From an uncultured Lachnospiraceae bacterium (lineage in GTDB: Bacteria; Bacillota; Clostridia; Lachnospirales; Lachnospiraceae): a stretch of DNA of 64,000 nt. Shown here piece after piece: positions 25,499-33,484 of this stretch (positions are counted from its first letter, which is position 1; every line of letters begins with the position of its first letter). The translations under genes were made by a program, and so were the position numbers. The stretch lies in the NCBI GenBank assembly GCA_949878435.1, contig CATLAK010000006.1, positions 1-64,000 of the forward strand. Reading direction: 5' to 3'. The notes under the pieces are model-generated. The model was not told the DNA's origin and ran no database searches. It was given only the letters and a program-made list of their open reading frames with translations.

Positions 25499-26377
25499 TT
25501 ACATTTTATCCATCATGCTGTTAAGCTGCTGGCAATACAGTCTGTTGATCCATCCATCCTTTTCCATCAGGGCTGCGCCCGTCCCATTTTCCCAAAAGGA
25601 TACACCTTCCGGCTGCGCGTTCAGTTCCTCCGGAGACTGCCAGAACCGTGCATCTGCAGCCGCCTTCCAATCTTCCCTGCTCTGCTGCCAGATACCCGCC
25701 AGATGCCTTCCTTCCTCATCCAGGTCCTCATACAGCGCCATGGTGCGCTTCCCAAGTTCATTACACCATTCTAAATCAAATGCCTCCTGCCTGGATCTGA
25801 TTTCAACCTCACATCCCTCATACATAGATAACACATATTGTCTGTCGATATCGTCGGTAAAGGTTCCGCGGATATCTTTGATAAAAGCGCAGCGGTACAT
25901 CTGCGCGCTGTGCCAGAGCCGTTCCTCTGCCCCCACCCCCATATACTCCATCAGATCCTTCTGGGCATCCACTGCCTGCTGAACTGCAGCCAGATATTCC
26001 TCTGCCATCTCCCGGTCTTTTGCATAGCTGCATCTTGATTCGTAATCCTCCAAATATGCCTCCAGCTGTCCTTTCCATGCATTTTCATACCTCTCAAGCA
26101 CCGCCGCTTTATCCTCCCCGCCGCTAGTATAAATCATGGGAAGGTAAAGCTCATCGATGGGATTATCGAATTCTCCCGTCTGTCCGAATAGATCATTTTT
26201 CTCCTCTGTTTGCTCCGCTTCACACTCTTTAACGCTTTCCGCTCCTTCACCGTTTTTCTTTCCAGCCATATATATAGAAAGCATCATCATGCCTGACAAT
26301 AGAAGAAGACAGGAAATGGATATCCATAATCTCTTTCCTGTCTTCTTCATTTCTCTGCAATTTTCTTCCCCGCACAT
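25499..26377 (-). CDS. Membrane-anchored helical extracellular protein, paralogous N-terminus to the LRR protein
   Basis: 292 residues. The N-terminus (MKKTGKRLWISISCLLLLSG) is nearly the same as that of the neighbouring LRR protein (MKRTGKRLIISISCLVLLSG), giving a membrane anchor or signal at about 10-40. The rest is acidic, helical, with several spaced cysteines and a pattern faintly like DUF1311/LprI helical domains (ESRC...MYRCAF...YEGCEVEIRSRQEAF...LEWC); I would not name it on that basis. Its upstream region, including four 11-bp repeats, duplicates that of the LRR gene, so the two are probably co-regulated. Confidence 0.7.
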   Translation of the reverse strand: MCGEENCREMKKTGKRLWISISCLLLLSGMMMLSIYMAGKKNGEGAESVKECEAEQTEEKNDLFGQTGEFDNPIDELYLPMIYTSGGEDKAAVLERYENAWKGQLEAYLEDYESRCSYAKDREMAEEYLAAVQQAVDAQKDLMEYMGVGAEERLWHSAQMYRCAFIKDIRGTFTDDIDRQYVLSMYEGCEVEIRSRQEAFDLEWCNELGKRTMALYEDLDEEGRHLAGIWQQSREDWKAAADARFWQSPEELNAQPEGVSFWENGTGAALMEKDGWINRLYCQQLNSMMDKM

Positions 26378-26404
26378 GCTATGATGCTCCTCTCTTTCGT
26401 CTGA

Positions 26405-26466
26405 TACTTATAGATTACATGCCCAGTGCATCAAATTAGCATCATTTTTGCATCAAAGTTGCATCA
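26405..26466 (-). promoter_or_regulatory. Four tandem 11-bp repeats and -10 of the 292-aa surface-protein gene
   Basis: On the minus strand TGATGCA (one copy TGATGCT) recurs four times exactly 11 bp apart (26460-66, 26449-55, 26438-44, 26427-33), each followed by four variable bases. Then come CTGGGCATGTAATCTATAAG, with a -10-like TGTAATCT/TATAAG. No -35 consensus is visible. Tandem 11-bp direct repeats are typical binding sites of OmpR/PhoB-family regulators. Confidence 0.65.
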
Positions 26467-26517
26467 TTTCTTAATTTTCATTCTGCTGTTCCAAAAATCG
26501 CTCCCGTGCTCTTTCAT

Positions 26518-28737
26518 TTAAAACCGCCCCGTGCTCTCATCATAATAAACCGAGCGGTCTTCCACCCAATATTCTCCCTCTTCATCCGGTCTTAAAAGGA
26601 TAAGTTCATGGATGAATCCAGTCTTTTCCTGTACACAGCTATTGTAATATAAAAGCACAGGCTCTCCTTCCATAAGTCCAATGTAAAACTGTTCAGGTGG
26701 CTCTACCCCCATCAGTTTTTCATAGGATGTGCGGATTTCCTGGGAAGTATAATAAACTGCAGGAAGCGGCAGGGCATTTGTGAGAAATTCCTCCGCTGCC
26801 TTTTCCAGCACCCAGCAGGGCTCTTTGGTGACATCATAGTCATATATATGATAATCAAACCATCCATCCAGTTCCGGCGCCATGACCCCTGCCCGCACCT
26901 CCGGAAGCGGTTTTTGAATTTCCTCTTCAAGCTGCCCAAGCAATACCTCAAGTTCTTCCTTCCGGGGATCCGCCTCCCCGTTATCTTCCGCTATGAGAAG
27001 AAGTTCTTTTTCCCTCTCCGTATCCCCTACAGCAACATAATGCTTCCACTGACCGTTTTCCAGATTACGAACGGTATAGTCCATCCCTGTAGTAAAGACG
27101 AAATGCCCTATATCCGTCTCCCACTTTGCCACCATACCGCTGTTTTCATACTGATACATATTGGTACTGCCCCAGCGCCAGTTACTGCCCCCATAAGTCT
27201 GGATCACCAACATATCACCTGTAATAATGACTCCTGCATAAGGATCCCCATAAACGCCTCCCGAGTCGGGAGGCAGGGTTTCCACCGGTGTAAGTGGAAT
27301 AAAACTTCCGCCGCTTCTGCCGATAAATGGATACACATACCTTTTCCTGACCGCGCCGAACTCCGGATCTTCTTCATCTGAAAGCGCGGTGACTGCCAGG
27401 TCTTCTATCCCGTCGCCGTTTAAATCCCCCTTTGCGAAATCTTCCGCCTGCATCACTTTGCCTGGATAATACAGTTCCAGATGTGCCTGCATATGCGCAA
27501 GCTCCTCCTCAATTCCAAGCGTGCTGCCCATCAAAAGCCAGGGAGTAAATACCAGTTTTCCGATATCCTGCCCCGGATTGTCTTCCACAGAAAGGGAATA
27601 GAGCTTTTCCATCTCCATAATCGGCGTATAATCCTCTATCTGGTTCCGGCTAAGTCCCAGATACTGCATCTCTTTCATATTGGCAAGCGCTGAAATATCG
27701 CTGATCAAATTTGCGTCAAGGGAAAGATTATACATCTTTGTCATCCCCTCAAGAGGTGAAATATCTTCAATCTGATTATCCGCTGCCCCGAGCGCTGTCA
27801 GCTCCTTTAATCCCTCAAGCGGCGACAAATCTGTAATCTGGTTGGAGTTCAGATTAACCGCTTCCAGCCTGCTTAGATTTCGGAGTCCTTCAATGTCTTC
27901 AATCCGGTTTCCCTGCAGTCCCACTTCCTTAAGATTTGGCAGCTGGGACAACACATTGATATCCGTCAAGCGGTTATACGCCAGCGAAACCACTTCCAGA
28001 TTCTTACAGCTTACAAGCGGTGAAATATCCCTAAGCTCGTTTCCATAAAAGGATACTTCCGTAAGGCGGGGATACTTATCCAGAAAAGAAATATCCTTAA
28101 GACCGCAGTCTATCATTCCCAGTACCTTTACATCGGGCAGTCGTTCTAAAAAATCCGCTTCACCGAGGGGAATATTTTCAAAAAACAATTCCTCCAGCAC
28201 AGGAACCATTTCCGGTTCCAGGTCAAAACGTATTTCCTCCCCTTCTGCCCCTGCCAATGTCAGGCTGGTAAGACGAGGGAGCTTACGCAGATCCTGAAAA
28301 GTCTTTACCTGCTCTGCCTTCGGAATCCGCAGAGCAGTGATATCCATGACCTCTCTGCGTGAAAGCGTGCTGTCATAACTGCTTTGAATTTCGTCACAGA
28401 CAGCCTGTCTTACATATTCATCCTCCCAGTCCATCTCTTCATCTGCCAGATAATTCATCCCCTCTGCAAGAATCTCCTCTATACTTATTACCTGTCTCAA
28501 ATATGTCCTATTATCCTCTATATTCAGTTCTTGTCGGTCCTTCTGCCCGCTTGCGGCATACGTTCCTGCCTCTGCGTCCGCTATGTTTTCTCTCCTTTCC
28601 AGCCCCTTCCCCAGCATATAGGTAAAAGCCGCCACGATTCCCGACAACAAAACAAGACAGGAAATAGATATGATCAATCTCTTTCCTGTCCTTTTCATTT
28701 CTCCGTTATTTTCTCTATTACGCACAGTATGATACAC
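26518..28737 (-). CDS. Membrane-anchored leucine-rich-repeat protein with EF/FG-GAP-like module
   Basis: 739 residues from a GTG at 28737 (AAGGAG just upstream); the ATG 13 codons on is an alternative. One N-terminal membrane segment, then SDS22/internalin-type LRRs of about 22 residues from about 150 to 410 (LPNLKEVGLQGNRIEDIEGL, LEAVNLNSNQITDLSPL and so on). A FG-GAP-like Asp-rich motif follows, GDLNGDGIEDLAV (about 450), then a roughly 250-residue domain I do not recognise. It should face outward and bind protein or polysaccharide. Upstream DNA and N-terminus match the 25499-26377 gene, indicating a duplicated 5' region. Confidence 0.8.
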   Translation of the reverse strand: MYHTVRNRENNGEMKRTGKRLIISISCLVLLSGIVAAFTYMLGKGLERRENIADAEAGTYAASGQKDRQELNIEDNRTYLRQVISIEEILAEGMNYLADEEMDWEDEYVRQAVCDEIQSSYDSTLSRREVMDITALRIPKAEQVKTFQDLRKLPRLTSLTLAGAEGEEIRFDLEPEMVPVLEELFFENIPLGEADFLERLPDVKVLGMIDCGLKDISFLDKYPRLTEVSFYGNELRDISPLVSCKNLEVVSLAYNRLTDINVLSQLPNLKEVGLQGNRIEDIEGLRNLSRLEAVNLNSNQITDLSPLEGLKELTALGAADNQIEDISPLEGMTKMYNLSLDANLISDISALANMKEMQYLGLSRNQIEDYTPIMEMEKLYSLSVEDNPGQDIGKLVFTPWLLMGSTLGIEEELAHMQAHLELYYPGKVMQAEDFAKGDLNGDGIEDLAVTALSDEEDPEFGAVRKRYVYPFIGRSGGSFIPLTPVETLPPDSGGVYGDPYAGVIITGDMLVIQTYGGSNWRWGSTNMYQYENSGMVAKWETDIGHFVFTTGMDYTVRNLENGQWKHYVAVGDTEREKELLLIAEDNGEADPRKEELEVLLGQLEEEIQKPLPEVRAGVMAPELDGWFDYHIYDYDVTKEPCWVLEKAAEEFLTNALPLPAVYYTSQEIRTSYEKLMGVEPPEQFYIGLMEGEPVLLYYNSCVQEKTGFIHELILLRPDEEGEYWVEDRSVYYDESTGRF

Positions 28738-28762
28738 CTCTCCTTCGCATAATCTTCCTCTT

Positions 28763-28825
28763 ACATCTATAGATTACACGCCCGGTGCATCAAATCAGCA
28801 TCATTTTTGCATCAAAGTTGCATCA
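28763..28825 (-). promoter_or_regulatory. Four tandem 11-bp repeats and -10 of the LRR gene
   Basis: The same box as at 26427-26466: TGATGCA-type heptamers at 28819-25, 28808-14, 28797-103 and 28786-92, exactly 11 bp apart, then GTGTAATCTATAG. The first repeat begins 3 bases after the stop codon of the upstream lipoprotein gene. Confidence 0.65.
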
Positions 28826-28828
28826 TTT

Positions 28829-29605
28829 TTATTTCATCCTGAAAAGTACCGTGCCCTCGCTCTGCAACACTTTCAATTCCTCTTCTGCATTTATATAATC
28901 TTGATAATAATGTGTCTGGCTGTTGCATACCCAGACTACAATTCCGTCATATCCCACTGGAACGCTGACAAAGAATTTTTTCTTTATCATAAGTGCATCT
29001 TCCACCCATTCGCTCTGTAACAGCTCGCTCGCATATATCGCCTGTGTATACTCCTTACCATTGAAGTTCACCGCGAACATATCATTGTTCCACGATTCAT
29101 TCGCATCCTTAATGTTATAATAATCACTGACTGAACAAGTATAATCAGCAACTCCGTACTTGTTTGCATTCTCATCATCAAACACAAGCGTAGCGGTGAC
29201 TGTTCTCCATTCATATCCGTCCCGCTCTTCGTGCGCATCGTCCGCTGAAAACACATCATAGTCCGAAAACATGATCCTTCCAACCGTTATCTCGTCACCT
29301 TCCATGCATCTGTTCTCAAAAGGATACTCCACATCCTCCTTGGCATCACAGATGATTCCATATTTTTCAAAGTCAGGCTGCAAAACTTCACCCTGTGTCA
29401 AACCGCATTCTGTGCAGGTTTCCGGCTGCTGATAATTAGCTTCCTCAAAATGATGCTCTTTTGGCTCGCCGCTGGTCTTGCCGCACTTAATGCAAACCAT
29501 GGGACTTGTACAAGTCGGACCCTCGTATGCATGATTACAACACCCTGAAAGCATACACCCCATGATTAAAATTCCGATTCCACATATCCATTTTCTGTAA
29601 TTCAT
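28829..29605 (-). CDS. Zinc-ribbon-type lipoprotein
   Basis: 258 residues. Lipobox MLSGC near residue 21, then two ribbon-like modules with CxxC pairs (CIKCGK and CTECGL) interleaved with His (HHFEE), resembling the repeats of the 15013-16185 protein. From about 85 onward is a beta-rich domain (DEITVGRIMFSDYDVF ... GYDGIVVWVCNSQT) similar in outline to immunoglobulin-like DUF4352/DUF5067 lipoprotein domains. The gene ends directly before the 11-bp repeat box. The function is unknown; surface location is well supported. Confidence 0.75.
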   Translation of the reverse strand: MNYRKWICGIGILIMGCMLSGCCNHAYEGPTCTSPMVCIKCGKTSGEPKEHHFEEANYQQPETCTECGLTQGEVLQPDFEKYGIICDAKEDVEYPFENRCMEGDEITVGRIMFSDYDVFSADDAHEERDGYEWRTVTATLVFDDENANKYGVADYTCSVSDYYNIKDANESWNNDMFAVNFNGKEYTQAIYASELLQSEWVEDALMIKKKFFVSVPVGYDGIVVWVCNSQTHYYQDYINAEEELKVLQSEGTVLFRMK

Positions 29606-29772
29606 AATCTCCTCCGCTCAAATTTAAACTTGCTTTTAGTTAATAATTCAATTATAAATTATAACAAAGGAGTCTCATGATTACAAGAAAACTTATCCAG
29701 CAGAGAAAAACGCTCTTCTAACAAAGGCATTATAGACTGTCTTCAACTGTCTTCAAATTTGCAGACACAAAG

Positions 29773-29806
29773 AAAAACGGAAACGCTGCATTTATCAACG
29801 TTTCCG
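29773..29806 (-). terminator. Intrinsic terminator after tRNA-Gly
   Basis: CGGAAACG / CGTTTCCG stem (29778-29785, 29799-29806) followed on the minus strand by TTTTT. It lies 15 bp past the tRNA 3' end. Confidence 0.85.
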
Positions 29807-29820
29807 CACTTCTTCAAAGA

Positions 29821-29892
29821 GCGCGAGACGGGACTCGAACCCGCGGCCTCGACCTTGGCAAGGTCGCGCTCCACCAACTGAGCCACTCGCGC
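29821..29892 (-). tRNA. tRNA-Gly (GCC)
   Basis: 72 nt cloverleaf. Acceptor GCGCGAG/CTCGCGC, D loop with CAGTTGGTG, anticodon stem CGACC/GGTCG enclosing TTGCCAA (anticodon GCC), T loop GGTTCGAGTC. CCA is not encoded. The gene is single and flanked by its own promoter and terminator. Confidence 0.97.
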
Positions 29893-29956
29893 ATTTTTCA
29901 TATAAAAGCATCCCACACGACGCTTATTGTTCATCCGTACCCGACGGACAAGTATT

Positions 29957-29985
29957 AATATACAATATGTTTTTCACTTTGTCAA
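29957..29985 (-). promoter_or_regulatory. Promoter of tRNA-Gly
   Basis: TTGACA (29980-29985), 17-base spacer, TATATT (29957-29962), with expected initiation about 55 bases before the mature tRNA. Confidence 0.85.
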
Positions 29986-30134
29986 CTTCATTTTTTAATT
30001 TTTTTCAAATTTATTTACAGTTTAGTCCACAAGGGCAGGACAACAGCTTGGAGGACCTCGTCACTTAACAAGGTCCTTCACATGTTTAACGCCATTGCAC
30101 TTCTCATGACCAGTGCATACGCTGATTCAAGCTT

Positions 30135-31457
30135 TTATCCCACTTCATTTTTCTTTTTTACTCTGAAAATTCTCCGTAAGGATTCGTTTATTCTTTCTTC
30201 CGACAAGGTTCCATTATTGACCGCCTCAAGCACTCCATTATATGCCGTTTCATAATCCTCCGGCATCAGAATCATATCTGCGCCCGCCTGCAGTGCCTTG
30301 ACCGCCGCTTCATCCGCCGTGTAATAATCGGTAATAGCCGTCATGCTCATAGAATCTGTAACTACAATCCCCTGATACCCTAACTGCCCTCTTAAAATTT
30401 CTGTAATCATCTTTTCAGACAAAGATGCCGGTGTATTGTCCCCGACTACATTTGGGGCGGAAAGATGGCTCACCATCACCATATCCACTCCCGCATTTAT
30501 GCCCGCCTGGTAAACAGGGAAATCCGTTGTATTAAATTCATCTAAGCTTTTCTCCGTACTCGCCATACCGTCATGGGTATCCTCTGTAGTATCCCCCAGC
30601 CCCGGAAAGTGCTTCAGGCAGGCACTCACCCCGGAACTTTGCATTCCTTCCACTGCTGCCGCAACCATGGGCGCAACCAGATTCGGATCAGACCCAAAAG
30701 AACGGCTTCCTATCGTCTCGTTTCCTTCTGCAACAACATCTGCCACCGGTGCAAAGTTTAGGTTAAAGCCATATCCTGAAAGATAACCTCCAATTATAGC
30801 GCCTGCTTCCTGCGCTGCTGCCGCATCTCCTGCAGCTCCGATATCTGCCATGCTTCCCACATCATCTGCCAGACCGCTTCCGGCAACACGGCTTACTGTG
30901 CCACCCTCTTCGTCCACCCCGAGGAAGATAGCATATTTGCTAAATCCTTTGGTATTTTGAAGCATTTCTGTGAGCTGCGCTGAATCATTTATATTTTTAG
31001 AAAAATAGATAAGCCCTCCCACCGGATGCTCTTCTAAACTTTTTTCCGTGACCTCGCCAGCTCTAATCACAGTGTCTGTACCTGTAAGAGCTTCCGGCGT
31101 AATGATAAAAAGCCCTGCTACTTTATCTTCAAGCGTCATGCCCGCAACAATCGACTCCACCGCTTCCCCTAAGTAATCGCTTTCCCCTACCGGTTCTGCC
31201 GATTCAGCCGGCGCTTCCACCACCGGCGTTTCCTCTTCCGACTCGGAAAGCTCTTCTAATTGCTTTTGCAGTTCTTCTGCCTGCTTTCTATCCTTAACCG
31301 CAGAAATAACCTTGTTTGCCGCAACTACCCCTCCTGCTATCACTCCTATTAAGATAATTACAAGAACTATATATGCTATAATTTGATTTTTAACCCTGCG
31401 CCTTCGCCGCAGCTCTCTTCTATCTATTTCTTCATCATATGCTTCGTTTTTTGCCAT
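30135..31457 (-). CDS. Glycoside hydrolase family 3 beta-N-acetylhexosaminidase, membrane-anchored
   Basis: 440 residues from ATG 31457 (GGAGG about 10 bases upstream). A basic N-terminus (RRELRRRRRVKN) precedes one membrane segment (about 31-53), then an acidic linker and a GH3 catalytic domain. Marks are GVDEEGG, KHFPGLG with the NagZ-type His/Asp dyad TEDTHDG, and the nucleophile Asp in VVTDSMSM. NagZ-type enzymes remove GlcNAc from peptidoglycan fragments; the anchor puts this one outside the cell. A long leader of about 510 nt precedes it. NagZ is the closest named relative. Confidence 0.88.
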   Translation of the reverse strand: MAKNEAYDEEIDRRELRRRRRVKNQIIAYIVLVIILIGVIAGGVVAANKVISAVKDRKQAEELQKQLEELSESEEETPVVEAPAESAEPVGESDYLGEAVESIVAGMTLEDKVAGLFIITPEALTGTDTVIRAGEVTEKSLEEHPVGGLIYFSKNINDSAQLTEMLQNTKGFSKYAIFLGVDEEGGTVSRVAGSGLADDVGSMADIGAAGDAAAAQEAGAIIGGYLSGYGFNLNFAPVADVVAEGNETIGSRSFGSDPNLVAPMVAAAVEGMQSSGVSACLKHFPGLGDTTEDTHDGMASTEKSLDEFNTTDFPVYQAGINAGVDMVMVSHLSAPNVVGDNTPASLSEKMITEILRGQLGYQGIVVTDSMSMTAITDYYTADEAAVKALQAGADMILMPEDYETAYNGVLEAVNNGTLSEERINESLRRIFRVKKKNEVG

Positions 31458-31982
31458 CTCACATCTTCCTCCGTACATCCTCTATCATAACTTATTTGTC
31501 CTTTAATTTCCACCAGAAATTACATCGTTTTGTAAAAGCCCAGCCATTAATACAGTTAGTAGTCTTTCCAAGCCATATAAGACCTTGTCAGCTCAAAGCG
31601 AAGTGGGTATCAATCCTTTCGATTAATACCCACTTCTAAACTACGCTATCCAATGGTCCTTACCTCTCTTTTCTCTTTTTGGATAATGTTCCTTATTCAG
31701 TTTTACCCTTTTCTCTTTCGTACTTTTCCTTTTTTTCTTTTGTACGCGTGTACTGTAACTTTCTTTTTCTTCGTTTGTCTTTCGTTACTTTTTCTTCTGT
31801 ACTTAGTACGAATTTGAAATCCGCTTTCTTTAGTACTGTGTTCTTTTGTACTTTAAAAGCTTAACTCTTTCACATTTCTGTTATTTGATTAAAATCAAAT
31901 AACGCATCTTATGTTTTTGGTGGTCCGTACCTTCCTTTCTTTAAGATTATCTATGTGAATTTGTTTTTGTAAGTTCATTATA
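31458..31982 (-). promoter_or_regulatory. Promoter and long purine-rich leader before the GH3 gene
   Basis: Strong promoter TTGACA (32000-32005), 17 bases, TATAAT (31977-31982). The roughly 510-nt leader then holds, in transcript order: a near-perfect palindrome GTTATTTGATTA... (31880-31903) that contains an 8-codon ORF (MRYLILIK, 31881-31907); a purine-rich stretch (31718-31860) with six or more GTAC tetramers among AAAGAA runs; and a stable hairpin GAAGTGGGTAT/ATACCCACTTC (31600-31636) without a T run. No known riboswitch class is recognised. The interval could hold an independent small RNA. Confidence 0.5.
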
Positions 31983-32005
31983 GCTGATAGCTTTTTATTT
32001 GTCAA

Positions 32006-32181
32006 CACATTTTTTCATTTTATTATCTATTTTTTCTTTTTTCTTTTTTATGCTTATTTATATCTGTTTTTATGCCATTTTTCGGCAAATTATCGCAAAA
32101 CTTTCCAAAGGTTTTCACTAACATTCAAACTATACAAACGCGCTCTTACATATATATCTTACAACGGTAGCAGTTCATCCC
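32006..32181. other. T-rich intergenic stretch
   Basis: AT-rich sequence between the GH3 promoter and the palindromic element, with T/C runs on the plus strand. I see no gene or convincing regulatory site in it. Confidence 0.4.
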
Positions 32182-32552
32182 CCAATGTCATTAAGTTAAG
32201 AGGGGAGCGCGGGCAGGACAGCAGTGACACGGGGCAGAGAGCAGACCAGGTACAGGGGGAGCGCATATCCTATTGTTTCAAGCCTCCGCGAAAAATCGGT
32301 AATTTCACTTGCAGAATGTTGAGTCCCTAGGGTGAAATCGCCATGGATGGCGATTTCAGGAGTCGCGCGGCACGGATGCCGCTGACTCCGACCCGTCCGC
32401 ATTGAAACACCTAAATACATTCTGTTAGTGAAATCCGATTTTGAGAGGAGACTTGAAACAATAGGATATGCGCTCCCCCTGTACCTGGTCTGCTCTCCGC
32501 CCCGTGTCACTGCTGTCCTGCCCGCACTCCCCTCTTAACTTAATGACATTGG
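32182..32552. repeat. Palindromic repeat element, copy A (371 bp, MITE-like)
   Basis: Two 101-bp arms (32182-32282 and 32452-32552) are inverted repeats differing at only 2 positions; complementarity continues imperfectly inward through TTTCACT-CAGAATG. The central part has hairpins GAAATCGCCAT/ATGGCGATTTC (32334-32357) and GGAGTC..GCGGCA-cgga-TGCCGC..GACTCC (32359-32389). TTCATCCC flanks both sides directly (32174-32181 and 32553-32560), as an 8-bp target duplication would. The core matches copies B (54817-55149) and C (43937-44074). No transposase is encoded. Confidence 0.85.
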
Positions 32553-32584
32553 TTCATCCCCTTTCCTTCCTCTCCCATTTGTTT

Positions 32585-32590
32585 TATAAT
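32585..32590 (+). promoter_or_regulatory. -10 box of the LUD-domain gene
   Basis: TATAAT 43 bases before the start codon. The -35 region (near 32562, CTTTCC) is poor, and lies only about 10 bp from the palindromic element. Confidence 0.45.
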
Positions 32591-32632
32591 AAGAATATCT
32601 TTTTAAAATACCTTATATTCAGGAGGAATTAT

Positions 32633-33268
32633 ATGACACCTAAGCAGCTTGCTTTTCAAACCGCAGTTAATGGAATCATCCCCAAACTTGCTTGCCGAAA
32701 TATGGGAGGTTATTTTTTTGAAAACAGTGCTTCCTGCGTGAGCGCAATCACTGACCTTATGGAAGATGGCTCCAGCATCAGCTGGGGCGGCAGCGAATCC
32801 ATAAAGGAATGCGGACTTATGGATGCCATCAAGTCCGGCAATTATATCCTAATTGACCGCCTATCCGCCAAAACACCGGAAGAAGGCAGAGAACTGTATG
32901 CCAAGACAGTTCTGTCCGACTACTACTTAATGAGCAGCAATGCCATTACATATGACGGCGAACTGATCAATATCGATGGAAACGGGAATCGCGCTGCATG
33001 CCTTATCCACGGTCCAAAATACGTCCTTGTGATAGTCGGCATGAACAAACTGGTTTCTGACGTAGAATCAGGTTATAAGAGAGTCCGCAATCTGGCATCC
33101 CCGGCTAACGCCAAGCGTTTGGGGCGGAACACCCCATGTTTCCATACCGGAAAGTGCGGCGATTGTCTTTCAGATGAATGTATGTGCAGCCATATAGTCG
33201 TGACAAGACGGTGCAGCATCCCCGGAAGAATTAAGATCTTTTTCGTGGCTGAAGAGCTTGGTTACTAA
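32633..33268 (+). CDS. LUD-domain (DUF162, LutC-like) protein
   Basis: 211 residues from ATG 32633 with AGGAGG upstream; the longer in-frame extension would run into the palindromic element and is discarded. Motifs SWGGSESIKECGLMDAI and GPKYVLVIVGMNKLV belong to the LUD fold of lactate-utilisation proteins. Stand-alone members of this size are common in clostridia and not shown to act on lactate. Cysteines near the C-terminus (CFHTGKCGDCLSDECMC) suggest a metal site. The stop codon is the first three bases of a 37-bp tandem repeat. Confidence 0.85.
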   Translation: MTPKQLAFQTAVNGIIPKLACRNMGGYFFENSASCVSAITDLMEDGSSISWGGSESIKECGLMDAIKSGNYILIDRLSAKTPEEGRELYAKTVLSDYYLMSSNAITYDGELINIDGNGNRAACLIHGPKYVLVIVGMNKLVSDVESGYKRVRNLASPANAKRLGRNTPCFHTGKCGDCLSDECMCSHIVVTRRCSIPGRIKIFFVAEELGY

Positions 33269-33376
33269 CAAACGTTGCCACGCTGCGCGAGACAACTTAT
33301 TGTAACAAACGCTGCCACGCTGCGCGAGACAACTTATTGTAACAAACGCTGTCACGCCGCGCGAGACAGTTTATTG
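33266..33376. repeat. Three tandem 37-bp repeats
   Basis: Units TAACAAACGyTGCCACGCTG + CGCGAGACAACTTATTG at 33266-33302, 33303-33339 and 33340-33376. Units 1 and 2 differ at one base; unit 3 has about five changes. Each unit has an internal inverted pairing (GTTG...CAAC). There are no spacers, so this is not CRISPR. Confidence 0.85.
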
Positions 33377-33378
33377 CA

Positions 33379-33436
33379 GCAAAACAGGTATTGCTATCCT
33401 AATTATTTTAAGAAGCAATACCTGCTTTTGTTTTTT
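33379..33436. terminator. Bidirectional terminator between the LUD gene and glyA
   Basis: CAGGTATTGCT (33385-33395) / AGCAATACCTG (33414-33424) stem with T-rich flank TTTTGTTTTTT on the plus side and AAAA (T on the minus) on the other. Confidence 0.75.
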
Positions 33437-33484
33437 CCGTAAAATCGAAGCAGCGGATACTTACGCTTTCCCTGCTAGCAAGCC

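Noticed and set aside
29743-29934. 63-aa minus-strand reading frame
   Set aside because: It is a translation of tRNA-Gly and its flanks (VAQLVERDLAKVEAAGSSPVSRS is the usual tRNA-derived artefact).
30015-30090. Another decayed copy of the palindromic element
   Set aside because: Only short resemblances (GGGCAGGACAACAGC; GGACCT...AGGTCC hairpin) to copy A arms; the conserved core is missing.
31600-31636. Intrinsic terminator in the GH3 leader
   Set aside because: A stable hairpin is present but no T run follows on either strand.
31679-31864. 61-aa plus-strand frame in the purine/pyrimidine-rich leader
   Set aside because: Low-complexity Ser/Phe product from a T/C-rich strand without a ribosome site.
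32196-32510. 104-aa reading frame inside palindromic element copy A, with a similar frame in copy B
   Set aside because: The shared amino acids (KSDFTNRM, AIHG.FTLG) arise because the core DNA is conserved; neither frame has a ribosome site, and both run through the palindrome arms.
32182-32552. Direction of a possible transcript from G-U wobbles in the arms
   Set aside because: The few arm and core mismatches would be G-U pairs on the minus strand in both copies A and B, but the cores of A and B lie in opposite orientations, so no consistent transcribed strand follows.
33266-33376. Possible CRISPR array
   Set aside because: The 37-bp units follow one another directly with no spacers, and no cas genes are present.
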